A stretch of DNA of 64,000 bases from Leptospira noumeaensis (lineage in GTDB: Bacteria; Spirochaetota; Leptospiria; Leptospirales; Leptospiraceae), in the NCBI RefSeq assembly GCF_004770765.1, contig NZ_RQFK01000028.1, positions 1 to 64,000 of the forward strand, written 5' to 3'. The translations under genes and the position numbers were made by a program. The notes under the pieces are model-generated. The model worked only from the letters and a program-made list of their open reading frames with translations. It was not told the origin of the DNA and did not search any database. Of the stretch, positions 29,328 through 37,249 are shown piece after piece (within the stretch, counting starts at the first letter, position 1; each line of letters starts with the position of its first letter).

Positions 29328-30248
29328 TTAATTTCCAGTTTCCAACGGAAGTTTTGGATCATTTGACCATTCCCACATTGAGCCCGCATAGTTGTATGCA
29401 TTATATCCATAAGTGCGAAGGATTCCAACCACAAAAGCGGAACGAACCCCGCCTGTACAATAGGCTACAATGGGTTTTTCTTTTTGAATGCCTAACTGTT
29501 TTAAATAAACTTCAACTTCTGATTTTGATTTAATATTCCCTTTAGAATCGAACAACTCTTGGTAGAAAAAAGATTTAGCACCTGGAATGTGCCCTCCTCT
29601 AGATTCACCGTATGGCGTTGCCCCAGTGAACTCTCTCGGTTCTCTTGTATCCAAAATTTGGTGTTGTTTCGATGGTAATCCCTTTAATATTTCATCTTTA
29701 AAAATGGCTGCCGATACAAGGGTTTTGTCTTTTGCTAATGGCAAGTTGATTGCCAAAGTCTCTGGTTTAGGATTTGTTTTTTTCTGGATTTGTTTTTCAT
29801 AAGAGGAATATCCCCCATCAATCCAATAGGATTGTTTGAATCCGGCTTCCCGAAGACTCCAAACAATTCGCCCTTCTTCTCCCCAACCAGAATTCCCATC
29901 ACCTAACACAAGAATATTATCATCTTGTTTAATCCCTAAATCATTTATTTTTTTACGAACGATCTTTAGTTCTAATAATTCACCCTTATGTGGGGCATCA
30001 GTGCGAGAAAGATCTTCCCAAGATAAAACAACTGCTCCTGAAACTTTGTTTTTCAAACGAGGCAATGCAGAACGAGTATCTAGAATTTTATATTTCGGAA
30101 GGGAGAGGGCTGATTCAGCTGAGAGAAACCAAGGAGCATCTACTAGTTTTGCTGCCCGTACAGAAGGCCCAGCGCTTGGTTCTTCGAAGAATGCTCCCAG
30201 AAGAGAGAAAAAAAATAGATAGATTCCGTAACAACGTAGTACTTTCAC
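29328..30248 (-). CDS. Periplasmic tandem-rhodanese sulfurtransferase
   Basis: I start at GTG 30248, preceded by GGGGGAA, giving 306 residues with a signal-like hydrophobic segment (YGIYLFFFSLLGAFF). Two rhodanese domains follow. The first (about 35-150, with KYKILDTRSALPRL and LGDGNSGWG) lacks an active-site cysteine; the second (170-290) has LDTREPREFTGATPYG, GGHIPGAKSFF and the catalytic loop YCTGGVRS with Cys264. This is the SseA/thiosulfate sulfurtransferase layout, moving sulfane sulfur from thiosulfate or mercaptopyruvate to an acceptor. First gene of the minus-strand set; the divergent DUF4395 gene starts 139 bases away. Confidence 0.9.
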   Translation of the reverse strand: MKVLRCYGIYLFFFSLLGAFFEEPSAGPSVRAAKLVDAPWFLSAESALSLPKYKILDTRSALPRLKNKVSGAVVLSWEDLSRTDAPHKGELLELKIVRKKINDLGIKQDDNILVLGDGNSGWGEEGRIVWSLREAGFKQSYWIDGGYSSYEKQIQKKTNPKPETLAINLPLAKDKTLVSAAIFKDEILKGLPSKQHQILDTREPREFTGATPYGESRGGHIPGAKSFFYQELFDSKGNIKSKSEVEVYLKQLGIQKEKPIVAYCTGGVRSAFVVGILRTYGYNAYNYAGSMWEWSNDPKLPLETGN

Positions 30249-30286
30249 GAAAATTCCCCCGAATTTATAAAGTCTTTCTCTTTTAA

Positions 30287-30300
30287 GACGAAATATCGTC
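30287..30300. promoter_or_regulatory. Small palindrome in the divergent promoter region
   Basis: GACGA-AATA-TCGTC lies between the rhodanese and DUF4395 start codons (39 bases from the former). It could be an operator serving both directions, but the arms are only five bases and no second copy is seen. Confidence 0.3.
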
Positions 30301-30386
30301 AATAAAATAAATATTTCATCCAATAAAGCGAATTTTTCTTGATAGAAGCAACCCTCCTCGTACTTTGGAATGGAATGGAGGGCAAT

Positions 30387-30863
30387 ATGAAAATTGGTTA
30401 TTATCCGGACGTGGTCAATGAAAATGTCACAAGGATTGTCGCCTCGACTGTCGTATTCCTTGGTGTTTTTGCGATTCTTTTTCCGAACCCTTATGTGCTC
30501 GCACTTTTATTTGCCGGGTTTACTTTGCGTTTGAGTTACGGACCAAAGTTTGAACCGTTTGCTTTTTTTACTTCTAGATACTTGGTCCCATGGCTCGGAA
30601 TTTCTTTTGTAGCCACAGCAGGACCACCCAAACGATTTGCGCAGCTCATTGGATTTTTATTTAGCGTCGGTGCCATTGTGTTTTTTGTTTTGGATCTAAG
30701 ATTGGCTTACCAAATCACTTTAGCGACTCTCGTTTTTTTTGCATCACTCGAATCTTTTTTAGGATGGTGTGCTGGTTGTTTTGCATTTGGTCTACTGATG
30801 AAACTAGGAGTGATTCCGAAAGAAATCTGTGAAAGATGTAACAATCTAAATTTTAATAAATAG
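30387..30863 (+). CDS. DUF4395 membrane protein
   Basis: Starting at the ATG at 30387 (GGAGGGCAAT in front) the product has 158 residues and four membrane helices. Landmarks are VVNENVTRIVAS near the start, FTLRLSYGPKFEPFA and GWCAGCFAFGLL near the end, a CxxC pair typical of DUF4395, plus a distal CERC. DUF4395 proteins often neighbour rhodanese or thioredoxin-like genes and are thought to move or relay sulfur or reducing equivalents across the membrane (inference from context). Here it is divergent from a tandem rhodanese, which agrees with that pattern. Confidence 0.85.
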   Translation: MKIGYYPDVVNENVTRIVASTVVFLGVFAILFPNPYVLALLFAGFTLRLSYGPKFEPFAFFTSRYLVPWLGISFVATAGPPKRFAQLIGFLFSVGAIVFFVLDLRLAYQITLATLVFFASLESFLGWCAGCFAFGLLMKLGVIPKEICERCNNLNFNK

Positions 30864-30877
30864 TTTTTGTTAAGACA

Positions 30878-32194
30878 TTGTTACAATGGATTCTATTCAT
30901 AAGTATTTCCTTGGTTACCATTCTTTTTCTATGGATGGTAACCCTTCCTAAATCTTTTTTTAAAAAATACAAAACAGAAATTTTTCTCATCGGCCTTAGC
31001 CTTCGTGTTATATTTATTTTTCTTCCTCCAGTTTGGGAAGACGATTGGGCGAGATATTTATGGGAAGGAAATTTTATTCGAAACGGAGAGTCTCCTTATG
31101 AAATAGCTCCTGAAATTTCATTTCAAAAATCTAACTTAAGTGAAATAGAAACAGAAATTTTATCGCAAATCAACCATCCTGATTGGACAACGATTTACAC
31201 ACCTTTTGTTTTGCTCTATTTTGCCTTATTTTCTCCAGGTTTTTCAGGAATTTTTTTAAAACTTAGTTATCTTATTTTAGAAACATTTAGTTTTTTATTA
31301 TATTCGAGAGGTAAACCCTTCAAGTTTCCACTCCTGTATTGGATTTTTCCAATTTTAATCAAAGAAGTATATTTAAATTATCATTTTGAAATATTGATTC
31401 TTTCTCTTTTTTGGATTTTTTTAAATACAATCAAAAATAAAAGATATTCCCTTTCGAGTTTTATCTTTGGTCTCATCGTTCACATTAAATTCTTTTCTCT
31501 ATTCTATTTTATGTATCTGATCCAAAATATACCATTCAAAACTTGGAAAAGGGATTGGAAAGAATGCCTAATGATTGGTTTGTCTTTTGTTTTAGGATTT
31601 TTTATTTTTTATTTCATCTACTACTTAATTTTTCCAAATTCAAACGACTTTGGATTTACCAACTTACTAAGATTTGGTGGATTTTTCAAATTCAACCAGT
31701 TTTATGAACCATTCTGGAAAATATTTGGGGCCGCGAATCTAAGAACATTTCCACTAGTGATATTTTTGGCTACTATGCTAATTTTCCTATTCATCAACCT
31801 TGAAAAGAAAAATCGATTCCGCAAATTCGAATCCATCTCCCGAAAATTAGATTTATATTTTTTATTTGGATACCTCTCTTTATGTTTACTCCCCGTATAC
31901 AACCCTTGGTATTTTTTAATCCTTCTTCCGATCCTAGTCACTTCCAAGTCAGAAAGAATATTTCCATGGATTTTGGTATCACTCCCCCAATTATCTTACT
32001 TCACATCTGTCCGTTTGGGACTTGAATTTACCTATTTCTATGAAATCCCAAACTCCATCCTCTTGTTTGAAGCCTCAATATCCTTAATCTGCCTCACCTG
32101 GTATTTTAGACAAATATTCATTTTACTTTACAAAATATCCAATATATCAAACATAGCCCCTAAGGGAAGTATTGGGTATGGAAACAGAAATTGA
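30878..32194 (+). CDS. Polytopic membrane protein, paralogue of the 26-27 kb GT-C-like protein
   Basis: The 438-residue frame opens at a TTG (30878) and has ten or more membrane segments. The first external loop carries PPVWEDDWARYLWEG and GESPYEIAP, aligning with VTPVWSDDIYRYLFDA and GISPYLYTP in the protein at 26029-27312; both end with an NPWYF/HPWYW block in the last third. I infer a GT-C-type transferase using a polyprenyl-sugar donor. The start is uncertain: there is no visible ribosome binding site, and the first ATG is 19 codons in. Its 3' end overlaps the regulator gene by 17 bases. Confidence 0.72.
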   Translation: MLQWILFISISLVTILFLWMVTLPKSFFKKYKTEIFLIGLSLRVIFIFLPPVWEDDWARYLWEGNFIRNGESPYEIAPEISFQKSNLSEIETEILSQINHPDWTTIYTPFVLLYFALFSPGFSGIFLKLSYLILETFSFLLYSRGKPFKFPLLYWIFPILIKEVYLNYHFEILILSLFWIFLNTIKNKRYSLSSFIFGLIVHIKFFSLFYFMYLIQNIPFKTWKRDWKECLMIGLSFVLGFFIFYFIYYLIFPNSNDFGFTNLLRFGGFFKFNQFYEPFWKIFGAANLRTFPLVIFLATMLIFLFINLEKKNRFRKFESISRKLDLYFLFGYLSLCLLPVYNPWYFLILLPILVTSKSERIFPWILVSLPQLSYFTSVRLGLEFTYFYEIPNSILLFEASISLICLTWYFRQIFILLYKISNISNIAPKGSIGYGNRN

Positions 32195-32789
32195 AAGTTT
32201 TTCTGCCACAACAGAAAACGAAAGAAATGTCGATGAAGTGCTAACGGTTGTCCTTGGGGAAACCTTAAAACGCAGAAGGTTAGAACTAGGTTTATCCATG
32301 GAAAAACTTTCTCAGCTGTCAACCGTTAGTCGAGGAATGCTAGGACTCATCGAGTCAGGAAAAACCACACCCAGTATTGGGATCTTATGGAAATTATCAA
32401 AATCACTTCGGATTCCCATCGGAGAAATGATCCCTGATCTTTTTGCCCAGTCCCCACGGTTTATCGGATCCAACGAAGGCAAACGCTGGATTTCCGCTAA
32501 AAATACAGCAGAATCAAGGGTTTTTTACCAAGAAGAAAGAGATCGTTTGAGTCTTGTCGAATGGAAACTGACACAAGGAAAGATCTCCCAGTTCGGCCAC
32601 TTACCAACTGCTTTTGATATCAAAATCTACCAAGTTTCCGGAAAAATAAAAATCAAATTAAAAACCAAAGAAATCATTTTGGAACCAGCAGACAGTGCCT
32701 TCTTTCCCATTGCGGAACTAGAATTCATTGAAAATGAATTCAGCGAAGAATCTAAATTTCTTTGGATCGCGTCCAAAAAGGCTCGGTAA
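32178..32789 (+). CDS. XRE-family regulator with cupin domain
   Basis: The 203-residue protein starts at ATG 32178, preceded by GGGAAG. Residues about 27-80 form an XRE helix-turn-helix (LKRRRLELGLSMEKL, SRGMLGLIESGKTTPSIGIL), and residues 125-195 form a cupin barrel (FDIKIYQVSGKIKIKL, LEPADSAFFP). XRE-cupin proteins regulate sulfur, polyamine and aldehyde metabolism in other bacteria; E. coli SutR is one such sulfur-linked example. The ligand is unknown here. It lies just before a strong operator-like sequence and the rhodanese-like lipoprotein operon, so control of that operon is the natural inference. Confidence 0.88.
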   Translation: METEIESFSATTENERNVDEVLTVVLGETLKRRRLELGLSMEKLSQLSTVSRGMLGLIESGKTTPSIGILWKLSKSLRIPIGEMIPDLFAQSPRFIGSNEGKRWISAKNTAESRVFYQEERDRLSLVEWKLTQGKISQFGHLPTAFDIKIYQVSGKIKIKLKTKEIILEPADSAFFPIAELEFIENEFSEESKFLWIASKKAR

Positions 32790-32861
32790 AATAAGGAAGT
32801 TTTCTTGGAACCAAGAATTTCTAAAAAAAAAGGAAAGGCCAAAAAGATGCACATCTCGTGA

Positions 32862-32905
32862 ATATATTGAACAATATATAAGATATTAAGTTCAATATAT
32901 AAGAT
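32862..32905 (+). promoter_or_regulatory. Operator-like palindrome and two-turn direct repeat
   Basis: ATATATTG-AA-CAATATAT (32862-32879) is a perfect eight-base-arm palindrome. The word CAATATATAAGAT occurs at 32872-32884 and again at 32893-32905, exactly 21 bases apart (two helical turns). A half-site GTTCAATATAT (32890-32900) also mirrors the first arm. Such a pattern is typical of cooperative binding by a dimeric repressor or activator. It lies 73 bases after the XRE-cupin gene and 110 bases before the first lipoprotein start; the XRE-cupin protein is the best candidate binder (inference). Confidence 0.6.
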
Positions 32906-32951
32906 TTACTGTTTTTTGTTCCGACCCCCTTTTTCAGACTGACCTTACCAT

Positions 32952-32989
32952 GTTTCCTAACTCTGGTGCAACCCCTACAGGGGGGAAAC
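32952..32989 (+). promoter_or_regulatory. Possible structured 5' leader of the lipoprotein operon
   Basis: GTTTCC (32952-32957) can pair with GGAAAC (32984-32989), enclosing CCCC (32972-32975) and GGGG (32980-32983), which stack directly on the outer stem. The structure ends 25 bases before the lipoprotein start. A comparable outer TTTCC/GGAAA plus inner hairpin arrangement precedes the paralogue at 57118. No known riboswitch class is recognised. Confidence 0.35.
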
Positions 32990-33014
32990 GGGAATAAAAT
33001 CTAAGGATTAACAA

Positions 33015-34367
33015 ATGAAAACCAATCTACTAACCAAGTCGATTGCTCTTATTACCGCGGGGTTCATCGGAGCCTGCGGTGGAGCCAAAAATAACGACAC
33101 ACGAAACCTGCTACTGGCAGCCCTTGCCCTCTCTTCAGGAATTAAGGTCAATAGTGCAGCCGAGTTAGCAAAAGAGTCTAACGACGATTATAATCTAAAT
33201 GAATATGGACTCATCACTCCTTCTACATTAGGAAAATGGGTGAATAATTGGTCTGGAACTAAACCTGCTGGTATCAACGGTAAATTAGTCATCTTACAAA
33301 ACGGTGCTAGTGCCACTTCTGGAAAAGAATACATCGCTGGAAACGGAAATGACGTTGTTGTGTATTCCTTTACTTTCGCTGATGGAGCCAGTGCCTTAGA
33401 CGGTGGCGATGGTTTTAGCCAAAAACGAAGCAGTGGACTAAGTGATACAGTTTCTATCATTGCGAATGGAACTAAAGTGGATGCCATTCTCAATCGTTAC
33501 GGAATTGATCCAAACAATGACCTAGTTGTCTTTGTTTCTTCTGCCAATGCAAACAGTCACGTCCAAGGAACACTTCGGGGATTTTATACCTTCCGTTATT
33601 GGGGATTTGATCATAAAAATCTTGCCTTCTTAAATGGAACTCTTCCTCGTCTTGCAGTAACAGATGGAAACTTTGTTCCTTTCAGTTCTACAACAAACAC
33701 TCCTCCAAGTTACTCCAACCGTTACAGTGTAAAATCTCTTCGAGTTGATAACACCATTCTTATGTTACCAGTAGAAGATGTCATCACTGCAGCAAAAAAT
33801 CCTAACAATGTTACTATTTCCGGACTTACTTCAAGTGTATTTATCTCAGATGCTAGATCTTCTTCTGGAAGTAGCAACGAGTATAATGGTGTAATCAAAA
33901 GTACAACTTCGGAAGTTTCAGGTAAATATGTTGGCTTTGAAGGTCGCATCAAAGGAGCTAAAGAACTTAAATGGACAGATTTACTCGATACAGAATTTCG
34001 ATTCAAATCCAAAGCTGATCTAAAAGCATATTATGCCGGTAAAGGTTACCAAGAAGGCCAAACAGCCATCCAACTTTGCCGAACAAATAACAGATCGCAG
34101 GTGACTGGATTTTCATACATTGCCATTCTCGGATACCCATCTACTTATTATGATGGAAGTTGGATTGAATGGGGTAGTTTAACGGGTGGTGGACCTGCTC
34201 CAAAACTACCGCCTGATTCTCCATACCGTACGGATCTTCCAGAAGTATCTGAAGTGATCACTTACAATGTGGCTGGTGACGTAGATCCAAATTTACCAAC
34301 TAACTTAAATACATTTGCAACTACTTCAAGAAAAATCATAGAAGAAGACAAAGCTTACAAACGTTAA
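33015..34367 (+). CDS. Rhodanese-like lipoprotein, paralogue 1 (cysteine present)
   Basis: The 450-residue protein has a lipoprotein signal ending GFIGAC (Cys21) and two rhodanese-like halves. The first (about 45-215) has the conserved fold words GLITPSTLGKWVNNW and LVVFVSSANANSHVQG but no cysteine in the loop. The second (245-400) has VFISDARSSSG, FEGRIKGAKELKW and the loop QLCRTNNRSQVTGF with Cys355, then ILGYPSTYYDGSWIEW. The loop is C-R-T-N rather than the normal CxxGxR. It ends in EEDKAYKR. I infer an envelope sulfane-sulfur carrier or transferase. AAGGA precedes the ATG; a hairpin follows the stop. Confidence 0.85.
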   Translation: MKTNLLTKSIALITAGFIGACGGAKNNDTRNLLLAALALSSGIKVNSAAELAKESNDDYNLNEYGLITPSTLGKWVNNWSGTKPAGINGKLVILQNGASATSGKEYIAGNGNDVVVYSFTFADGASALDGGDGFSQKRSSGLSDTVSIIANGTKVDAILNRYGIDPNNDLVVFVSSANANSHVQGTLRGFYTFRYWGFDHKNLAFLNGTLPRLAVTDGNFVPFSSTTNTPPSYSNRYSVKSLRVDNTILMLPVEDVITAAKNPNNVTISGLTSSVFISDARSSSGSSNEYNGVIKSTTSEVSGKYVGFEGRIKGAKELKWTDLLDTEFRFKSKADLKAYYAGKGYQEGQTAIQLCRTNNRSQVTGFSYIAILGYPSTYYDGSWIEWGSLTGGGPAPKLPPDSPYRTDLPEVSEVITYNVAGDVDPNLPTNLNTFATTSRKIIEEDKAYKR

Positions 34368-34384
34368 AAGAAAATTTAAAACAG

Positions 34385-34408
34385 AGAGGGATGTTCCAAC
34401 GTCCCTCT
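34385..34408 (+). terminator. Hairpin between lipoprotein gene and next gene
   Basis: AGAGGGA (34385-34391) pairs with TCCCTCT (34402-34408), with a further G-U and three Watson-Crick pairs inside, and the 3' side runs into TTTTAAAA. It looks like a partial intrinsic terminator that could lower expression of the genes downstream relative to the lipoprotein. Confidence 0.6.
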
Positions 34409-34445
34409 TTTAAAAATATAAAAATCGATTCGCAGGGAAAGTTAT

Positions 34446-34805
34446 ATGAAGAACATAATAACATTTTTAATTTTTAATCTACTTTTGATCTCATCCTCCT
34501 TCGCCTCTGGAGGGATTGGTGGTGGTGGTATCGCAAATATCCCACAAGGGCAAGATAGAGAAAAATACCATTTAGGAAAAGCAGTCTATAATCAAGATCT
34601 GACTTTAGAGAAACAACCGAATGTAAAATTGATCGAACAAGAAGAACGATTGGAATACTTACAAGGAAGTTTGCCAAATACAGAAAAAAGAAGGGTAAAT
34701 CTTCCTGATTTTGCGGGGAAATTGACAGAAGAACAAATCACAGCACTTGAATACTTTGTTCAAGTTAGATTTAATGTGAAACTTCCAGAGAAGAAGAAGG
34801 AATAA
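34446..34805 (+). CDS. Small secreted protein, haem-less cytochrome c-like
   Basis: The 119-residue product has a signal peptide ending SSSFA. The mature part resembles the layout of a monohaem cytochrome c: GKAVYNQDL after the start, and LPDFAGKLTEEQITALEYFVQVRF near the end, which matches the usual C-terminal helix region. However, it has no cysteine and no CxxCH, so it cannot bind haem covalently. It starts after AGGGAAAG and ends three bases before the barrel gene, suggesting that it works with that barrel or the lipoproteins. Confidence 0.7.
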   Translation: MKNIITFLIFNLLLISSSFASGGIGGGGIANIPQGQDREKYHLGKAVYNQDLTLEKQPNVKLIEQEERLEYLQGSLPNTEKRRVNLPDFAGKLTEEQITALEYFVQVRFNVKLPEKKKE

Positions 34806-34808
34806 ACA

Positions 34809-35765
34809 ATGAAATCTTTCTTTAACTTTTTAAAATACATATCATTTTTATCCGTTTTTGTTACACCAAGTATTTACGCACAACAAGCTTGGGCACCATA
34901 CGAAAGACAACTTTGGGTACGGCCTGTTTTCATTCACTCTGAATACGACAGTGCATTCCTCGCCGGACAAAAAGCAAAATACGATGATAACGTTCGTTTG
35001 TCGGTTGCTAACTTAGCCCTAGAATACGGAATCACAGATCGCCTCACCGTAGATTTTACATTTGGGTTTGGAAAATTAGGTCGTCATCGAGTTTTTAATC
35101 GGTATTTGGGTTTACAACAAACTCCCGATGTTCCCGATAAATATGGATTTATGGATACAAGATTTGGAATCCGTTACAAAATTTTGGACGAATTCGATTC
35201 TAAATACCGCTTCATGCCAACCATCTCCCTTCGTATTGGCGGGATCAAAAAAGGAGATTATGATAGAAACCCTCAGTCCCTGGGTGATGGCGCCAGTGGT
35301 GGAGAGGTGAATCTTTATTTAGCTAAAGATTTTGGAATCTGGGGATTAGGTGGACTTGGAGAGTTTTCCTACCGAAAAAGAGAAAACCCAGTTCCTGATG
35401 ATATCTTGTATTACTCAGCCTTTTACAAACGTTTTTTTGAATCTTTGTTTTTGACTGTTGGTCTCCGGGGGCAAGTAGGGCAAGGTGGTTATGCTTATGC
35501 CGATCCAAGGCAAGAACCACCATGGAACATGACTCGTTTCCCACAACCTTCCGTTTATGGAGTAAATCCTTATGATGTTTACGTACAAAATGAACGGCCT
35601 GCATGGGGAAGAAAAGAGGATTTTCATAATGCGGAAGTTGGCTTAAGTTATCAGGATAGTTTTGGAAACTTCTATACCTTATTCTACTCAGAAACAATTG
35701 CAGGTTATAACACTGCAAGATTAAAAACTGTGGGATTTGCAGCAACACTCCCATACAATCTTTAA
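34809..35765 (+). CDS. Outer-membrane beta-barrel protein
   Basis: The 318-residue product has a signal peptide ending SIYAQ and a repeated strand pattern: LALEYGITDRLTVDFTFGFG, FMDTRFGIRYKI, VGLRGQVGQGGYAY, EVGLSYQDSFGNFYTLFYS. This resembles the MetA-pathway/porin-like outer-membrane proteins that transport small hydrophobic or anionic molecules. Placed between a small periplasmic protein and a rhodanese-like lipoprotein, it probably gives the substrate a route across the outer membrane (inference). Its terminal codons precede the next gene by ten bases. Confidence 0.78.
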   Translation: MKSFFNFLKYISFLSVFVTPSIYAQQAWAPYERQLWVRPVFIHSEYDSAFLAGQKAKYDDNVRLSVANLALEYGITDRLTVDFTFGFGKLGRHRVFNRYLGLQQTPDVPDKYGFMDTRFGIRYKILDEFDSKYRFMPTISLRIGGIKKGDYDRNPQSLGDGASGGEVNLYLAKDFGIWGLGGLGEFSYRKRENPVPDDILYYSAFYKRFFESLFLTVGLRGQVGQGGYAYADPRQEPPWNMTRFPQPSVYGVNPYDVYVQNERPAWGRKEDFHNAEVGLSYQDSFGNFYTLFYSETIAGYNTARLKTVGFAATLPYNL

Positions 35766-35775
35766 GGGTAATCCA

Positions 35776-37224
35776 ATGAAATTAAAATATCTAACATTAA
35801 TTAGTCTAATTTTCATTCAACTGATCGGTTGTAAAGGTCTGCCGGAGTATTTGTTTTTACCACAAAGTTTCAAACTGGATTTAACCCCATTTTTGTTTCG
35901 TGTGTATTCTCCAGCGGAACTGGCAACTCTATCCAATTCCGATTTTAATCTAAACGATAGTGGACTCATCACTTCGACAAAATTTTCTAGATTTTTGTCT
36001 AATTGGTCGAACAACCGCCCCGCCGGTGTCTCAGGAAATTTGGTTATTTTTCAAGTCCAAACTTCTGGATCTAGCGGTCGTTACGTGTTCTTTGACGGGA
36101 AACAAACCTTTGCTTATCCCATAGCCAATTTACCAGAAGTATTAGCAGATACTCGAGATGATGGAGTTTTGGCTGTCGATGGAATTGTTCCCAAAGGAAA
36201 AAAAATTACAGACCTACTTACTAATTACGGGATTGATCCGGCAATTGATTATGTAGTGTTTGCCCAAGACACTTCTTCCCTTGCCAATCTTTCATCGGCA
36301 ACTTTTGCTTATTATACCCTACTCTATTGGGGTTATCCAAAGGAAAGGTTAGCGGTTTTAAATGGATCCATTGCAGATTTAACGGCTTCAAATGCAATAT
36401 TCACCACACCTTCTTTTACTTATACCAATAGTAACCGCGGGAATGGAACAAAAACCCTTTACCGAGATCATACTGTCTTACAACTAACGATTGGCGATTT
36501 AATCCATGCGATAAAAAATGGAAACACCAATTTTGAAGAAGTAGACCCTCTTCCGTTGGAAGGTTTTTATATCATTGATGGAAGACCAAATGCCGCGTAT
36601 ACAGGAACGGCAAACTCTACGGCCTCCGGTTCCAAATATGCAAACTGTACAACAAAAACAAATTCAACATTTGTGAGTAATACTTGTTTGGTGACTTATG
36701 AAGGTAGGATTAAATCTGCTTCCAATTTAGTACCCACCGATTTATATGATGGAACTACATTTCAGTTTAAATCTTTTACCCAGTTACAAACCTATTTGAA
36801 TAACACTGGATACCAATCAGGAAAACAAATTTATGTTTATGGAGAAGATGCTACGAAAGGTTCCCTCGTCTGGTTTATCCTTCATCAAGTTCTAGGAAAA
36901 CCAACACGGTTGTATGAAGGTGGTTGGAGGCAGTATGGTGCACTTGGACTTCGAACTCCGGCTTCTGGATCTAGCCCAAGTGCCATTAGTCAACCTGCTT
37001 CGTATTGGAGGACTGACATTGCCACACTTTCCGAAAGTAATACGGCGAATGCAGATGCCAATGTTCCGAATTACCAATTAGATGTTGCAAGACAGTTCAT
37101 CAAATCAGCAAACAAAATTAGAGTAGAAGACAAATCTTTTTTACGAGGGTCGTCTTCGGCTGCTGCTGCAAGCGGTGGAGGTGGTGCTCCCTCTGGTGGT
37201 GGAGGAAATGCTTGCGGTGGATAA
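35776..37224 (+). CDS. Rhodanese-like lipoprotein, paralogue 2 (cysteine lost)
   Basis: The 482-residue lipoprotein (signal ending QLIGC, Cys19) is homologous to the protein at 33015: GLITSTKFSRFLSNWSNN, YTLLYWGYPKERLAVLNGS, FYIIDGRPNAAY, LGKPTRLYEGGWRQYGAL. The catalytic loop reads YVYGEDATKGS, so glycine 356 stands where paralogues have cysteine. The C-terminus carries VEDKSFLRG, then a glycine-rich tail with one cysteine (NACGG). It therefore looks like a non-catalytic binding or scaffold subunit. Start at 35776 is supported by AAGGGTAATCC. Confidence 0.82.
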   Translation: MKLKYLTLISLIFIQLIGCKGLPEYLFLPQSFKLDLTPFLFRVYSPAELATLSNSDFNLNDSGLITSTKFSRFLSNWSNNRPAGVSGNLVIFQVQTSGSSGRYVFFDGKQTFAYPIANLPEVLADTRDDGVLAVDGIVPKGKKITDLLTNYGIDPAIDYVVFAQDTSSLANLSSATFAYYTLLYWGYPKERLAVLNGSIADLTASNAIFTTPSFTYTNSNRGNGTKTLYRDHTVLQLTIGDLIHAIKNGNTNFEEVDPLPLEGFYIIDGRPNAAYTGTANSTASGSKYANCTTKTNSTFVSNTCLVTYEGRIKSASNLVPTDLYDGTTFQFKSFTQLQTYLNNTGYQSGKQIYVYGEDATKGSLVWFILHQVLGKPTRLYEGGWRQYGALGLRTPASGSSPSAISQPASYWRTDIATLSESNTANADANVPNYQLDVARQFIKSANKIRVEDKSFLRGSSSAAAASGGGGAPSGGGGNACGG

Positions 37225-37249
37225 TAGACTTTTATAGATTCATCTTAAC

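Noticed and set aside
30249..30323. Longer N-terminus for the tandem rhodanese from 30323
   Set aside because: A strong ribosome site precedes the GTG at 30248, and the signal-like segment then lies at the N-terminus.
32952..32989. Assignment of the lipoprotein leader to a known riboswitch class
   Set aside because: I compared it with remembered consensus features of SAM, TPP, cobalamin, glutamine and fluoride classes and none matches; only a generic structured leader can be claimed.
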